64,000 nt of DNA from Limnephilus marmoratus (lineage: Eukaryota > Arthropoda > Insecta > Trichoptera > Limnephilidae), in NCBI GenBank assembly GCA_917880885.1, contig OU862919.1, positions 53,295,058 to 53,359,057 of the forward strand. Reading direction: 5' to 3'. A model generated the notes under the pieces. The model saw only the letters and a program-made list of their open reading frames with translations, searched no databases and was not told the origin of the DNA. Shown piece by piece: positions 33,261 to 46,352 of this stretch. Every line of letters begins with the position of its first letter. The first letter of the stretch is position 1. Both the position numbers and the translations under genes were made by a program.

Positions 33261-34215
33261 AATGCAAATGAAAATGCTAGGAATCTTGAGTCAGGTCAGG
33301 GATCTTAGACGTCAAATTTTTAGCCTAACAAAACAGACTTTTCACAGTTTTCGGTAGTGGTTTTACGGTACGCGGCATTGTGGCCCCATAACCGATCCCG
33401 GCTCGGATGTTTTTCAAAAATCTAATACAGTAGAGAATTCCTCAACTTTTAATACCAATTATACATGCCCATCCCATATAAAAAAGTTCAGGAGATACTG
33501 ACAAAACTCGACATTTTCCGAAAAAAATCATCAAAACACGTGCTTACAGATTCCATCGGAAGTTAAAATTTTGCTAGCCAGTTCAAATTAACACGTTATT
33601 CATTCGGGGTAGGTACCTACTTATTTCGGTAGTATTGCAAATATGATGAAAAAAGCAAAGATTGCAGGAATTGAAAGAAATGCGCAGGTACCTACCCGAA
33701 TACGTAGATAAACAATTAATTAGGTTTTAATGCAATACTAAGGTAAGGTTGTTTCGATGATACTGAATAATTAAACTTTTTTTAAAGTTAATTTTCACGT
33801 TCTGTATTGGTTCTACTCAAGTTCTGTTATTTTATCATTAAAGGCCAGTTACATTACAAAACTGAAATAATTACAGAACTCGAACGGAACTATCTAGAAC
33901 TAAAAATTTACTAGAAAAATTTGAAGAATTGACATTTTTTTCTTAAACAACCCGGCCTTATTATTTTATTTAATTTATTGGTGTGTTGATTATGAATGAA
34001 GCATTGCTCTATTGGACATTATTAAATAAAAAAATATATATTTTAAGCGTGTTCTAGGTAGGTACTTACTTGCAGGGACTTTTTCCTTTAAAAATCAAAA
34101 CATGATATTGAATAAATTTATTTGTGCTGAAAAGAAATTTTATAAAATTATTTTATACTCAACAACATAATGGCGTCGTTTTGGTGAAATATTACAACAA
34201 AGTACCTACTTTAGT
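33261..34215. other. AT-rich spacer
   Basis: No gene, RNA or repeat recognised. Confidence 0.4.
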
Positions 34216-34224
34216 ACTTAGCCG

Positions 34225-34430
34225 CGCAAAATGAAATACAATACAACTACAAGAGTGACCTCTGGCATCATAAAATTTTGCATTGCTAAACAGTGCAACC
34301 GATTGTGATGAAACTTTGGGAATTTGATGTGCGCATCCCCTCGATTCTTTCTGTATAAAAAAGTGAGCTCTGGCATCATGAAATTATGCATTGCTAAACC
34401 GTTCATCCAATTGCGATAAAACTTCTTTAC
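34225..34430. repeat. Short run of array-A-type monomers
   Basis: Two units with GCATTGCTAAAC and CCGATTGTGATGAAACTTTG or a near copy, about 110-120 bp apart, like the right-hand variants of array A. Confidence 0.65.
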
Positions 34431-34557
34431 CCACCCTCGACATGGGGGTAAGCTGGTGAATGCGTTACGGAAGAGAATATAAATATTATACATTTTATGC
34501 GAACGGTAATCGATGCGAATCGATGGTGATCGGGTGAGGCGAACGGTCGGGCCTTTA

Positions 34558-34824
<267 letters not shown>

Positions 34825-34864
34825 TTAATTGACTATTTGCCCGTAAATAAATAAATTAAATACA

Positions 34865-35880
34865 GCTGGTACCCGGCATGCGTTGCAAGGCCACTGTAAT
34901 CTCGGGTTCAACTTAACTGTAATGGTTCCATCCTAACTCTCGGGAAACTACATTATAATGCAAGCCCTGCACTAAATAACATTATATTCAACGGGTACCC
35001 GGCATGCGTTGCAAGGTAACTGTAATCTTCGGGGTCGCAAGGCTATTTTAATCTCAGGTCAATTAAACTGTAATGGTTCCATCCCAAGTCCCGGGAAATT
35101 ACATTATAATGCAAGCACCTGCACTTTGTAACATTATATACAACGGGTACCAGGCATGCGTTGCAAGACCATTTTAACCTCGGGGTCAACTAAACTGTAA
35201 TGGTTCCATCCCAGAACCCGGGAAACTACATTGTAATGCAAGCACTGCACTATATAACATTACATACAATGGGTACTCGGCATGCGTTGCAAACTCACTG
35301 TAACCTCGGGGTCAACTAAACTGTTATGGTTTCATCCCAAGTCCCGGGAAACTACGTTATAATTCAAGTTCCTGCACTATATAACATTATAAACAACGAG
35401 TACCCGGCATGCGTTGCAAGGCGACTTTAACCTCGGGTCAAATAAACTGTATTGGTTCCATCCCAAATCCTGGAAAACTACATTAAAATGCAAGCACATG
35501 CATTATATAACATTATATATAACGGGTACCCGGCATGCGTTGCAAGGCGACTTTAACCTCGGGTCTACTAAACTGTATTGGTTCCATCCCAAATCCTGGA
35601 AAATTATATTGTAATGCAAGCACCTGCACTAAATAACATTATATACAACGGGTACTCGGCATGCGTTGCGAGGTCTCTTTAACCTCGGGTCAACTAAACT
35701 GTATTCTTTCCATCCCAAATCCTGAAAAACTACATTAAAATGCAAGCAACTGTACTATATAACATTGTATACAACGGGTCCACCCGGCATGCGTTACAAG
35801 GCTACTTTAACCTCGGGGTCAATTAAACTGTAATGGTTTCATCCCAAGTCCCGGGAAACTACATTATAATTTTTGATATT
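34865..35880. repeat. Tandem satellite array B (126-bp monomer)
   Basis: The anchor ACCCGGCATGCGTTGCAAG or a near variant falls at 34871, 34997, 35149, 35275, 35402, 35528, 35654 and 35782, spaced 126-128 bp except for one 152-bp unit with an internal duplication. Monomers also share CTGTAATGGTTCCATCCCA. Confidence 0.9.
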
Positions 35881-35884
35881 TAAC

Positions 35885-35991
35885 CGATTGATATTTGATT
35901 TAACACACACTCCTCCTCGCTTCATCCACGTTTACACGCAAATCGCATAGTGTTTTAACCCGTTAGTTGCTTTTGCAACGGGCCCAGCTAG
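35885..35991 (+). mobile_element. Helitron 3' end capping array B
   Basis: Nearly the same terminal block as at 32.75 kb: AACACACACTCCTCC, hairpin CCCGTT...AACGGG (35959-35982), CCCAGCTAG, then T. The Helitron family is therefore the same although the attached array differs. Confidence 0.75.
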
Positions 35992-38395
35992 TAACATGTT
36001 AAAGCCCAGCGGGGCGGGAAATTCAAGATAAATAAATATTTTACTGTAGATTCTCAACTACTTACTTCAGATATCTTTACTATCAGACTGAAGAGAGATA
36101 GCTTTTAAATGTATTATTTTATTAAAAATGTTTTTTTTTTTCAAAACAAAGATATTATTAAATCTTTAACTGACAACCCTGAAACAGTTAGCTAATTAGC
36201 AATGCCTTATTGCTTAGTAATTTCAAACAAGATACCTCAAAATTGTTATTGCAGGGAATGGTCTATATAATACAACTCAATTTATAAAAAGTCATAATTT
36301 TGCTAAGAAACAAGTATTTGCGATGTCTTTATAATGTCTGTTTTCGACCAAATGAATTCATTCTTGCCGCAGTAACTATCGCAACTTAAGATTGAAGCTA
36401 TTAGCACTGGATCGTTAGTCTCTTCATTCAAACTTACGTCTTTTTCTTCGCCCCCAGATATTTCACTCTCTTCGCGCATATTCTCTTCAGAAAATAAATT
36501 GTGATCGGCTACTTCATTGTTGACGTCCTGTACGGTAATACCATCCGCGGTGATTGCACGTCAGGAGTTGCAGCCGTTAGACGTTAGATGTTCACGAGAT
36601 AGTAATCAGGTAGCTGTAGTGTCAGTAAAATAACTGTATCGACTGTGGCGGGAGCTGGCTCAGGAAGATATTGAGCGGGACAGAATGATGCCCCACTAAA
36701 TGGCAACACAGCAACAGCACATAGATTTTGCGGTGTCTCACAGATGTAACGTCAGCGGCAGAGGGTTAAACTAGTATCATAAAGTTAGATACATTTTAAT
36801 ACCACCGATAGCCTGGTAACACCCGTAGAAATATTACACTTGCTTACACCGCTCTTTACAGAAACTTTCTACAACAACAACAAACTATCTATTTGACAAG
36901 TTACTCCAGTAAACTTGTGCCCGGCGGACTTGTCCGGACAAAATACGTAATTTCAAAGCTCAATTTCAAACTCCGGACGCATATCCGGTGTGCGTGAACC
37001 GTGGAAAGGAAGGAACCAACAAACGGCGAAGTACTGTTTCGATGCGAACTGCCTGTGGAAATGCAGCAGGAGGGTTGTGGTATCGTTGTAAGAAGTCAAA
37101 CTTTACTGAGTGTCATGTAGGGAGGAATTATTTAAATAAATGAAACAATGATAATTATCTATAATGGATAGCCACAAAGTTATAGCTACATTCAAAAGTA
37201 TATAATTATTTAAATCTTGAATATTACCAATTTTAAACAGTATTCGTTTGCAGGAGCGTTTTCAAAAGATAAATGACTACATAATTTTTTTTTCTTGAGG
37301 CTGTTTTAAGAAAATAATTACTTGGAGTCAATATTTTATGATAATCGCGCACATACAATTAACTGTTTGACACGATTTATGATAAGACAACGTAACACAC
37401 TTTATGCCATATTTGTTTATAAAGAAACAAATTGGAAAAAAAATAATTCGCAAACCGAAATGTCAATATGTTTTGTTTGCATTATCTTACAATGTATCAA
37501 AATCCACCTAAAAATAATTATGAAAATTATCATTATTCCCTAAAAATTTAAATTATTATGCCTAGTTGATTCGTCCATACAAAAAAAATGCGTAAGTGAT
37601 ACATAGGCAAATTTTTTGATAAGGATTAAAGTTAATTTTATACGTAATTGGAAGCCTCCTCAGATACATTAAAATAAAATTTATTCAGTTACTTTTTTAA
37701 AATTCCTAATTTATGTATACTTAAAATATTCACTATAACCATAGAAATAAAATTAAAAGTAAAAAATCAATATTATACCCACGCACAGGCATTGCCTTTG
37801 TGGGATTTTTTTGTTCATTCATTTATTATATTAAGCTTTTTCATATACTTTTCATTATTTTATGTATCTATTATATGTATTGTATCAAAAATTTTCAATA
37901 AAAAAAAAAATAAAAAAATGGTTCTTTTATATTACATACTAATCCAGTAATTTCACTTTTATATATATTGCAATTTTCAATTACACATTATGCAGGTAAA
38001 TGTCTTATTTTTTAAAATCTGAATTGGTCATTTTGTAGATACTCGTACCATAGAATAAAGAATAACACAAGAAGTACCGTATTACGCCGTTTTTTTAATA
38101 GTTGAATGTGTAATGGTCAAAATTGTTTTTCCCGTGATCGGTCTAAAAGAAGTTAATCAAATAGTACCTCAGAGCACACACTAAAGTTAAATCTTTTTTT
38201 TTATTTTACCAGCAATGAAATTTTAGGCAAATAGATGAAAATACGTAACCCTACAAAAATACATGGAAAAATCATCTTTGCAGTTATCGTACCTGCTCTC
38301 ATCATATATAAGGTATGTATAAATTGGTTTTAAAAGACCATATTCTTTATTGAATAATCCTTCCATATAACGTTTTTTGTGATATATAAAGCTGC
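35992..38395. other. About 2.4 kb without recognisable gene
   Basis: The part near 36530-37090 is slightly richer in GC than its surroundings but gives no frame with a known domain. The 73-codon frame at 37322 is not convincing. Confidence 0.4.
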
Positions 38396-38397
38396 GT

Positions 38398-38580
38398 ACA
38401 CACTAAGAGTCCCAGCTGCTCCCGTCTGGAGCAAGTGAGACTATGGCATCCCCAATTTGGGTATGTTGTGAGGCTGAAGGTAGCGGAGAGGAGAAGGAGG
38501 TGGGAAAGAGGAAGGGGGGAAGTACCTGGCTATTCAGAACTGGTCACTAAAGACGGCTAAAGCAATTTCAAGCAATTACC
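38398..38580 (+). repeat. Family C repeat
   Basis: Copy with TCTGGAGCAAGTGAGACTAT, ATGTTGTGAGGCTGAAGGTA and AGTACCTGGCTATTCAGA. The right end is shortened. Confidence 0.65.
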
Positions 38581-38625
38581 ATTCTAGATTAGATTTTCAC
38601 GACCAAAAGTACTTTTGTTATTAGC

Positions 38626-38837
38626 TTTTGGGGTATTATGCCGTGTTGCGCTACTTCCTTCTTTAGGCAACGTTTCGGACAGCGTTGCAGTGTCCATCAT
38701 CAGGGCAGATGTGTAATAGTTAGGGGTGATGTTTGTACTCATCTATGTCTTTTTATTCGAATGTGTATTGGTAAGATCGATTCCTCCTTAGGTAGCGAGG
38801 TACTGAGGTAGCGCAACACGGCATAACACCCCAAAAA
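38626..38837. mobile_element. Family F MITE
   Basis: About 212 bp with about 25-bp terminal inverted repeats: GGGGTATTATGCCGTGTTGC on the left and GCAACACGGCATAACACCCC on the right, both ends running into TTT/AAA. The interior carries a block (GTGTCCATCATCAGGGC) shared with the partial copy at 25.6 kb. No clear target duplication; superfamily unknown. Confidence 0.7.
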
Positions 38838-38838
38838 C

Positions 38839-39460
38839 AAATAAAGAAAATATAATGATGTGTTTGTTAAAAATATAAAAGGGGAAAATGACACTTTTTG
38901 GATAAAATCAGTATTCTTGTGGACTTACTTGTATTCATAAACTTGATTTTGTTTCATTTTTGTCAGCTTTACGCAAACAAACAAATATTAAAAGGTTAAA
39001 TTATTGAAAAAAATTAATTACCATAATTTAAAAATACATGTTTAAGGTTTTTCTTATTTTCAATGCATTTTGGCGAGCTAATAATCATTTAAAAAAAATA
39101 AATGCAGTTCTAATATTATTTGTAAGACGCAACTTTTGAGATGTAACGCATTTCTGAATTCAAAAGTTGAAATAATTGACACACCCTACTCTTATACAAG
39201 CTCATACAATGTCGAATTCACAAAGTAATGTAAATACCGTTAATACAAATATTTAATTATAAATTTGATAACAAAGACGAAAATATTTGCGAAATTATTT
39301 ATGGCTCAGGTTCGTGGATTTATTAATATCTTTTCTATTTCCTTTTTCTAAGCTTTCATTCTAGTAACATCGCATTCCGATCTTAAAATAAACACCTTTG
39401 TGTATTAAACTACCCGTGTATCAAAATCTCCACCCGGGGCCTTTGATTTCCTCCATCATA
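38839..39460. other. AT-rich spacer
   Basis: No feature supported. Confidence 0.35.
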
Positions 39461-39483
39461 ATAATAATAATAATAATAATAAT
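39460..39483. repeat. (ATA)n microsatellite at the R4-like 5' junction
   Basis: Eight ATA units directly before the truncated R4-like LINE. The same kind of tract sits at the 5' edge of the 21.5-kb copy. Confidence 0.85.
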
Positions 39484-41765
39484 GATTTATTTATAAATTT
39501 TAATATATACTCATTTGGATGAAAAAAATATTTTATCTGAACAACAAAAAGGTTGTCGCAGAAAACATATGGGATGTAAAGAACAGTTAGTTATTGATTC
39601 TGTAATTTTAAAACAAATTCAAAATCAAAAGCGTAATTTACATACTTGTTATATAGATTATCAAAAAGCTTTTGATAGTGTCCCGCACTCGTGGCTAATC
39701 AAAATATTAAAAATATATAAAGTTAACCCAATTATAATTAGCTTTTTGAAAAATATTATGTCCTTTTGGAATACAGATTTGCTAGTTAATTTAAAAGGTA
39801 AGAAAATAGTAGTACCGGGCATTTCAATAAAAAGAGGGATTTTTCAAGGAGACTCATTGAGCCCTCTTTGGTTTTGCTTAGCATTGAATCCCCTTTCTAA
39901 AATGTTAATTAAAAGCAAGTTTGGAATAAAAATTAAGGGTAATACAAGAGAGAGTAGTATAGTTTCACATCTATTATATATGGATGATATAAAATTATTT
40001 TCAAATTCTGAATCAAATTTAGAGAAAATGATTAAGGTAGTTAAAATTTTTTCAGATGATATTAAAATGACTTTTGGTTTAGATAAATGTAAAACTATCC
40101 ATATAGAGAAAGGCAAAATTGTAGATGGAGACGAGGGTATATTTAGAAATTTCAAAATTCAAAGTATGAAAGGGGATGAGGTTTATAAATATTTAGGATA
40201 CCCGCAATCGAATAGATTAGATCACACTAGTATTAAAAATGATATTAGGATTAAATTTCAAACTAGGATCAGAAAAATTTTAAAATGCAATCTATCTGCT
40301 AAAAATTTAGTAAAAGCAATAAATACTTGGGCAATACCTCTACTAACGTACTCATTTGGCATAATTAAATGGTCCAATACAGATTTAGATAGTTTAGAAC
40401 GATTAATTAGAACTACGTTAACAAAATTTAATTGCCATCATCCAAATTCAGCTATAGAACGAATTAATTTACCTAGAAATTTAGGAGGTAGAGGTGTAGT
40501 CAAAATAACATCTTTGAAACACAATCAGGTAGAAATGCTTAGAAATTTTTTCCATAGGAAAGCTAATAGCTCAGAAATGCACAAAATAATTTGCAAGGCA
40601 GATAGAAATATTACACCTTTAAATTTATATTACGAGAATGCCAACATTCTTATAAATACTAACCAGGAATTATTAGATTCCTGGTCAAATAAAATTATTC
40701 CCGCAAAACACTTCAATTATCTCAACCAAACGTATGTTGACAAACTTTCGTCAAACAAATGGTTGAGTATTGGAGAGTTGAGCGCAGAAATAGAAGGATT
40801 TATGCTTGCAATTCAAGATAGAGTCATTAATACTAAAAATTATAGAAAGCATATAATCAAAGATATAAATCAAATTGATGATTTATGTAGAAAATGTTTG
40901 GCTTTTCCCGAAACTATAGAACATATTATATCGGGATGTTCTATATTAGCGCCTTCCGAGTATACATTTAGGCACAATCAGGTTTTAAAAATAATTCACC
41001 AAAGTTTGGTAATTAAACATAACTTGATTGATTGCCGTAATGTAGTACCTTATTATGAATATGAACCAAATTCATTTATAGAAAATGAATTTTATAAAAT
41101 ATATTATGATAAAACTATACTAACAGACAGAACAATTAGTCATAATAGACCTGATATAGTTTTACATGACAAAATTAAAAAAATAACTTATTTCATTGAT
41201 GTAGCTATTCCAAATTCCTGTAATATTCAAAAAACTGTTTCTGAAAAAATTAGAAAATACACAGATTTAGGAAATGAGATTAAAAGAATTTGGCATTCTC
41301 GGACTATAAAAATATTACCATTTGTTATTTCGGCCACTGGCATAATACCTAGGAATCTGATTCAAAATTTAAGCATATTAGATTTGTCAAAGAATTTGTA
41401 TATAAAAATGCAAAAAGCAGTAATTTTAAATACATGTAGGATTACAAAAGATTTTTTAAATATTTATATTGAGGGATCAGTAGGATTTATTGGTTCAATT
41501 AGAAATGCCACAGAGCCGAATCCTCTGATATGAAAATATCTGGAGTCGGTGAATTATATTCCCATTTGGTCTCTAGTGGGTTGACATGTTGTTCTTGTAT
41601 TGTTTTGTATTTATAATACTTATATAGTGCAATTGCATAACGTGGATTCACTAGATGATCATTTGGGGAGGTGTATGAAAGGGTTTAGTTTTTCATTCTT
41701 TTTTTTTTTTTTTTTTTTGGGGGAAAATTTAACCCGGACATTTAAATCTGGTGCGTAAAAAAAAA
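39484..41765 (+). mobile_element. R4/Dong-like LINE, 5' truncated
   Basis: Non-LTR retrotransposon reaching from inside the reverse transcriptase to its 3' UTR. The 5' UTR, the N-terminal zinc fingers and the first part of the RT are missing. The UTR holds a T-run at 41702-41719. A second, shorter copy lies at 21.1-21.5 kb. The clade is inferred from the single-ORF layout with a C-terminal restriction-like endonuclease and from TAA-repeat junctions, as known for Dong of Bombyx. Confidence 0.85.
39497..41533 (+). pseudogene. R4-like ORF: RT plus restriction-like endonuclease
   Basis: An open frame of about 678 codons, without a genuine start: codons upstream of 39515 (ILIYTH) are still element sequence. 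Numbered from the Leu at 39515, motifs are QKGCRR near 11, YIDYQKAFDSV (about 46-56, RT motif A), GDSLSP near 112 (motif B) and YMDD (155-158, motif C, variant of the usual FADD). Downstream come a thumb, a CCHC zinc motif (C458, C461, H470, C475) and the PD-(D/E)XK nuclease with RPD (Asp547), YFIDVAIP (Asp562) and EKIRKY. This enzyme nicks target DNA and primes reverse transcription there. All catalytic residues of the remaining part are intact, so the copy is dead only by truncation. Confidence 0.88.
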
Positions 41766-41968
41766 ATTATTATTTCATAGTAACAGTAGAGATAATGATA
41801 TCCTCACTGGGATCTCCCGTGCTGAGGATTTCATTTACATATTATAATTTAATTATAAGAAATTGATATGAATTAGACATAACATATATCATGTAGTATT
41901 TTTTTTAAATAATTATAAAGTAAATAAGATAGTGGTTTTTTTTATAATTCAGATTACTAGATTTGGTT

Positions 41969-44900
41969 TTAGTCTGTATTTGATATCAGTATATTTTCTA
42001 TTTCTGATCTCCCTATATTTAGTATCCAGCTTTTTATTTGAAATTTAAATGTTATAATGTTGAGGTTTTTGAGTGAGAGTGGTATTTTATTGTAAAGTTT
42101 AATGCCATAATATAAGAAGCTTTTTTGCCCAAATGTTGTGTTAGTAGTTACTTGTTGGATAAGTTTTCGACCATGAGATCTAGTGTTTCTAATGTACGTA
42201 TTAGTTGTTATTTCTTGGGTTTTGTACTTATGAATGTAAATGAGTACAGTTTTAGAATACAGTTGTTTAATTGACATGATGTTAAGATTGTTGAAGATTT
42301 CGTCAGTGCTAGTTCTTACAGGAACTTTCAGTATAATTTTCATTATAGCTTTTTGAGTTTTAATTAGTGGATTTAGTATGTTTTTATTTGCACTGCCCCA
42401 TCCGATAATACCGTATTCTAACAGTGATTGGCAGAGAGCCATGTAAATCTTGATTAAGTCTTTTTTAATGAGGACATTCCTGATAGTTTTGAAAAAATAA
42501 CTTAGTTTTTTAATTTTATTATTTAAATACGTAATGTGTTCGGTCCATTTTAAGTTTTGGTCAATTTTTAGACCCAGATACGTTATATGGTCAACGTTTT
42601 CTAATGAGGGACAATCACAATTCTCATTTAAGTGATGCGGGCTATGGATTTTCAAGTTCAGGTTTTCTTCAGAATTTTTCTAATTTTTTATTTTAAAAGT
42701 GATGAATTTGGTTTTATTAGCATTAAGTGTAAGTGAATAGTAGTCTAGCCATTTTTTAATCCTATTAAGTGTGTCTTCTGCTTTCTTAAATGTTTCTGTC
42801 CAATTATTCCCATTTATTAGGAGAACAGTATCATCCGCAAAACTGATGATTTCTCCTTCACCTTCTATGTGGCATAGATCATTAATGTAAATAAGGAACA
42901 GAATCGGACCCAGAATACTTCCTTGCGGCACCCCGAATTTGACATCAATACACTCACTGATTATGTTATTAAGTTTCACAGTTTGCTTTCTATTTCCCAT
43001 GTAACTTTTAAAAAATATCAGTTCATTATCAGTAATCCCTATGTTCTCTAGTTTTTCAAAAAGATGTGAGTGATTTATTGTGTCGAAGGCTTTAGAAAGG
43101 TCGAGAAATATGCCAATGCATTTTTTATGTGAGTCTAGAGAATTTTTAATATATTCAATTACTAAGGCTATGGCGTTAGATGTTCCTAGATTTTTTCTGA
43201 AACCAAATTGTTTTGGTGATAATAGTTTATTTGATTCTAGGTAGTCGACGAGTTGAGTTTTAACTGTTATTTCTAAGATTTTAGATAATGTGTTTAGAAT
43301 TGTGATTGGTCTGTAGTTATTGATATCTTTACGATTTCCTGATTTAAAGATAGGTGTAATAGTCCCTATTTTGAGTTGAGATGGAAATTTGCTTTCCGTG
43401 ATAGATTTATTTATTAGAAAGAGTATCGGTTCGGTAATTTCATCTTGTAAGAATTTTATTGTTTTCATTGTGATTTCATCACTACCAGATGAAGATGTTG
43501 GTTTGAATTTAGATAACATTAGAGTTAGTTCTTGTTTAGTGATTTGTTTTAGAGCAAATTTAATCCTTTGTGGATTTGGGTGTTTGTTTATGTTCGGGTT
43601 AAAGTGTTGAGGTTTGGTTATTTTGTTGGCTAAATTCGAGCCTATGTTTGCAAAAAAGTTGTTAGTGTAGTTAATTAGTTTATGTACGTTTTTGTTGAGC
43701 AAGAGTGTACCGTTATCTGTGTTGATTTCTTCCAATGGGTTTGTTTTGTTTTGATCTGTGTAGGTGATTTCTTTAATTATTTGCCAGATAAGTTTTGGAT
43801 TATTATTGGATTGATCTATTTTAGATCTGTAGTAATTTTGTTTTGCCGATTTAGTAAGATTGGAGCAGATGTTTCTATAGTTTTTGTAAAATAGTTTAAG
43901 GGAAAGGTCATAAGGATTGTTTTTTACTTGCTGATGGATCTTGTCTCTTTTTCTTATACATTTAAGTAGGCCAGGTGTGATCCAAGCTTTTTTGATAATT
44001 TTATTGTGTGAATATGTGTAAGTTTTTATTGAAGTGTGGTTTTGTATTTTTAATTGCAAGTGTTCATTAAATATTTTCCAAGCAACTTCTAGGTCTTCAG
44101 CATTATATATTGACTCCCAGGTTTCAGTTTGTAGTGATTTTTTTAGTTTTATGTAGTCTATAACATGTCTATTCCACGTTAAATTTTGAGTCGATGGTCG
44201 ATTTTTCTTTGCATGAATGTTAAGAATTAAAGTGTAGTGATCAGTGATGGTGGATTGATGTATGATTGTGGAGTAGTTTTTATTTGTTTTTGTCATTATG
44301 TGGTCAATGCAAGTTTGCGAGGGGATTGATTTATTCATTTTGTGATCCACTCTTGTTGGTTCCCTTATGGCGGCAGACATCCCGTGGGAGAGGAGGAGTA
44401 ATTGGTACTCCTGTGTTTGTGGATGTTGCCTTCCAGTATCCAGTATATTAATGTTGATGTCCCCAATAATGAACAGGTTCCTGATGTTTCGTTCTTGAAG
44501 TAGTATGGAGTCTAGTGATCCAAGAAATGGTGATAAATTTGTAGTTGAAGGCGATCTGTAGATAGCGAAGATGCATATATCTTGATCGAGTTTTATTTTC
44601 AAACAGTTTGCGTCTTGTAGTTCGATTTCTTCTATTTTGCATTCTATCTTATTTTTACAATATACAATTACTCCGTCGTTTTGATGTTTGTGAAGTTTAG
44701 TATTGAAGACTTTGTAGTTGTTGATATTTTTATGCACATATGTTGAGGAATTTATCCAACATTCTGTAAGGATTAATAAGTCAGGTACCAAATTTAATTC
44801 ATTTATCAGCATAGTGAAATCCTCAAAGTTTTTGTTAATGCTTCGAATGTTTTGATGAATTATGTTCAGGATCGGTAACTTGTCCTGGAGTACACGGTTT

Positions 44901-44974
44901 AACATGCAGGTATTTGTGGTGATTATTGGTTCAGGTATCAGTTTTTCAAGTGGTTCCGTTGTGAAAGAGGCCAT
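41969..44974 (-). pseudogene. CR1/L2-like ORF2 with one amber stop
   Basis: A 1002-codon frame from an ATG at 44974, interrupted only by a TAG at 42682-42680 after codon 764; the same frame resumes at once. The N-terminal APE-type endonuclease is complete: HQN (40-42), Glu71, YR (139-140), Asp172 in GDIN, IDHI near 224, and TDH (244-246). The reverse transcriptase has LDLSKAFDTI (about 624-633), GVPQGSILGP (681-690) and FADD (712-715). The C-terminal part after the stop has HITYLG and the usual thumb and tail region. The product would be 764 residues, losing the tail. One base change separates it from an open frame, so it died recently. Confidence 0.9.
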
Positions 44975-45023
44975 TATAAAGATATAGAGTAGATGGAGTG
45001 TGTATATGGTTTTATTTTATTTT

Positions 45024-45185
45024 TTAAATCATCTTAATAGGTATATCGTTGAGATGTCTTATTTCGACAACCTTGGATTCTTTAGTTTTTCTTACAAGAA
45101 TTCTTCCTGATTTTACCCAAACATATCTATATTCTTTTTCTAGGGCTCTTTGTTTGGTGTTCCAATGTAAGTTAGTTACAGTATA
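45024..45185 (-). pseudogene. ORF1 C-terminal remnant of the CR1/L2-like LINE
   Basis: The reverse complement reads LHWNTKQRALEKEYRYVWVK, then SGRILVRKT and a stop at 45024. This is the ending typical of CR1/L2-type ORF1 proteins (Y.YVWVK.G.I.VRK). An in-frame stop near 45183-45190 marks the 5' truncation. The spacer to ORF2 is about 50 bp. Confidence 0.65.
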
Positions 45186-45650
45186 TTACAGTATATACAT
45201 TAGTGACAGTAAATAAATATATCACAGGTTTCGTCGTTTACAAGAGAATTATTTATCAAGGCTTCTTTGATGAAACAGCTTGATTCAACCTGAATTACTT
45301 AGAAGGATTTTCCATTGTGTATTTAATTATAACTTAATCATCCATAACCGAAGGTCAATTCAGCCAAACGCCTTTGGATGATTGTGCGTGATTTGTACTT
45401 AACCCCTCAGGCCAGATTGTTCGCATTTGGAAAAAAGTCTTATAGATTTCATAGAAATCGTTGTCTCTTCTTTACATTACTATCATTAAAAACATAAAAC
45501 ACCACGCATATCTAAATCTAAAAGTTAACCACAACATAATTAAAATGTATACCTTCATCAAACCAAGGTTTCCTACCACAGTTTCGAAAAAATTATGAAA
45601 TTTTTACAATTTTTTAATTATCTTCACATTAAAAGATAAAAAAATATATA
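45186..45650. other. Unassigned spacer
   Basis: No feature recognised between the LINE and the SINE-D copy. Confidence 0.35.
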
Positions 45651-45670
45651 TATTTTTTTTAACAAACAAA

Positions 45671-45842
45671 TATTCCCGGGTTAGGAATAACCCAACAATG
45701 TTTGAAAATCTGCTACTACCACCGCAGAAAGCCGAAAATGTTGCTTGTGTTGTGATGGAGGACTTAGCCAGCCGAGGAATCGAACACGCGACGCCCTGAT
45801 GGGACCCAAAGTGATGCCCACTCAGCCACTGACCGGTCGACG
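45671..45842 (-). mobile_element. SINE family D, minus-strand copy
   Basis: The reverse complement begins GACCGGTCAGTGGCTGAGTG, has box B GTGTTCGATTCCTCGGC, and shares the body with the 2.2-kb copy to CCCGGGAAT. It is the best-kept member of the family here. Confidence 0.8.
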
Positions 45843-46352
45843 ACGTCACGTTTATAATACATTTGTCTAATAAAATGCGTGTGTGTTTTTTGTTTTTGTT
45901 TTTTTCGGCATCAGTAATTTTGGTTCGAAAAACGTAAGTTGAGCCATTAAAAAAAAAAATTAAGAATTAATTAAAAAAATATATATTTATTTCGAATAAT
46001 AATTTAATTACAGCTTTATTCATCGCGTTCCAAAAACAGATTTCAGTTTTCAGATACGTAAAGAAAAATTCCATTTATTTGGATTTTATTGCAAAACGAA
46101 ATTTTTTGACTTTCTGATGGAATATATCCGAAGCTTAAGGGGTTAAATCAAACAGGTAAATACGATATTAGCAGACATTGCGAGAAATAATTGGTATCTC
46201 TAAAAGGACTTACATAGAAATGGATAACATCTAGTTACAAGTTTTCTAGTTCGCAAATATAAGTTTTACCAATACCAATATTATAATAATTTTTGTTATA
46301 ATCATTTCTTTTGCATTTACCTAATTGTTTACAATGTTGATTCGTTTACATT

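Larger units (their letters stand above)
41770..45185 (-). mobile_element. CR1/L2-like LINE, 5' truncated
   Basis: About 3.4 kb on the minus strand: the last part of ORF1, ORF2, and a 3' UTR ending near ATGAAATAATAAT. It abuts the R4-like LINE tail to tail. The 3' end is matched by the plus-strand fragment at 56.41-56.93 kb. Confidence 0.85.

Noticed and set aside
39515..39517. Genuine start codon of the R4-like ORF
   Set aside because: The codon is TTG and family-typical residues lie upstream of it. The frame is a truncation product.
42680..42682. Programmed stop-codon readthrough in the LINE
   Set aside because: No supporting context or conservation is visible. A simple nonsense mutation is the plainer reading.
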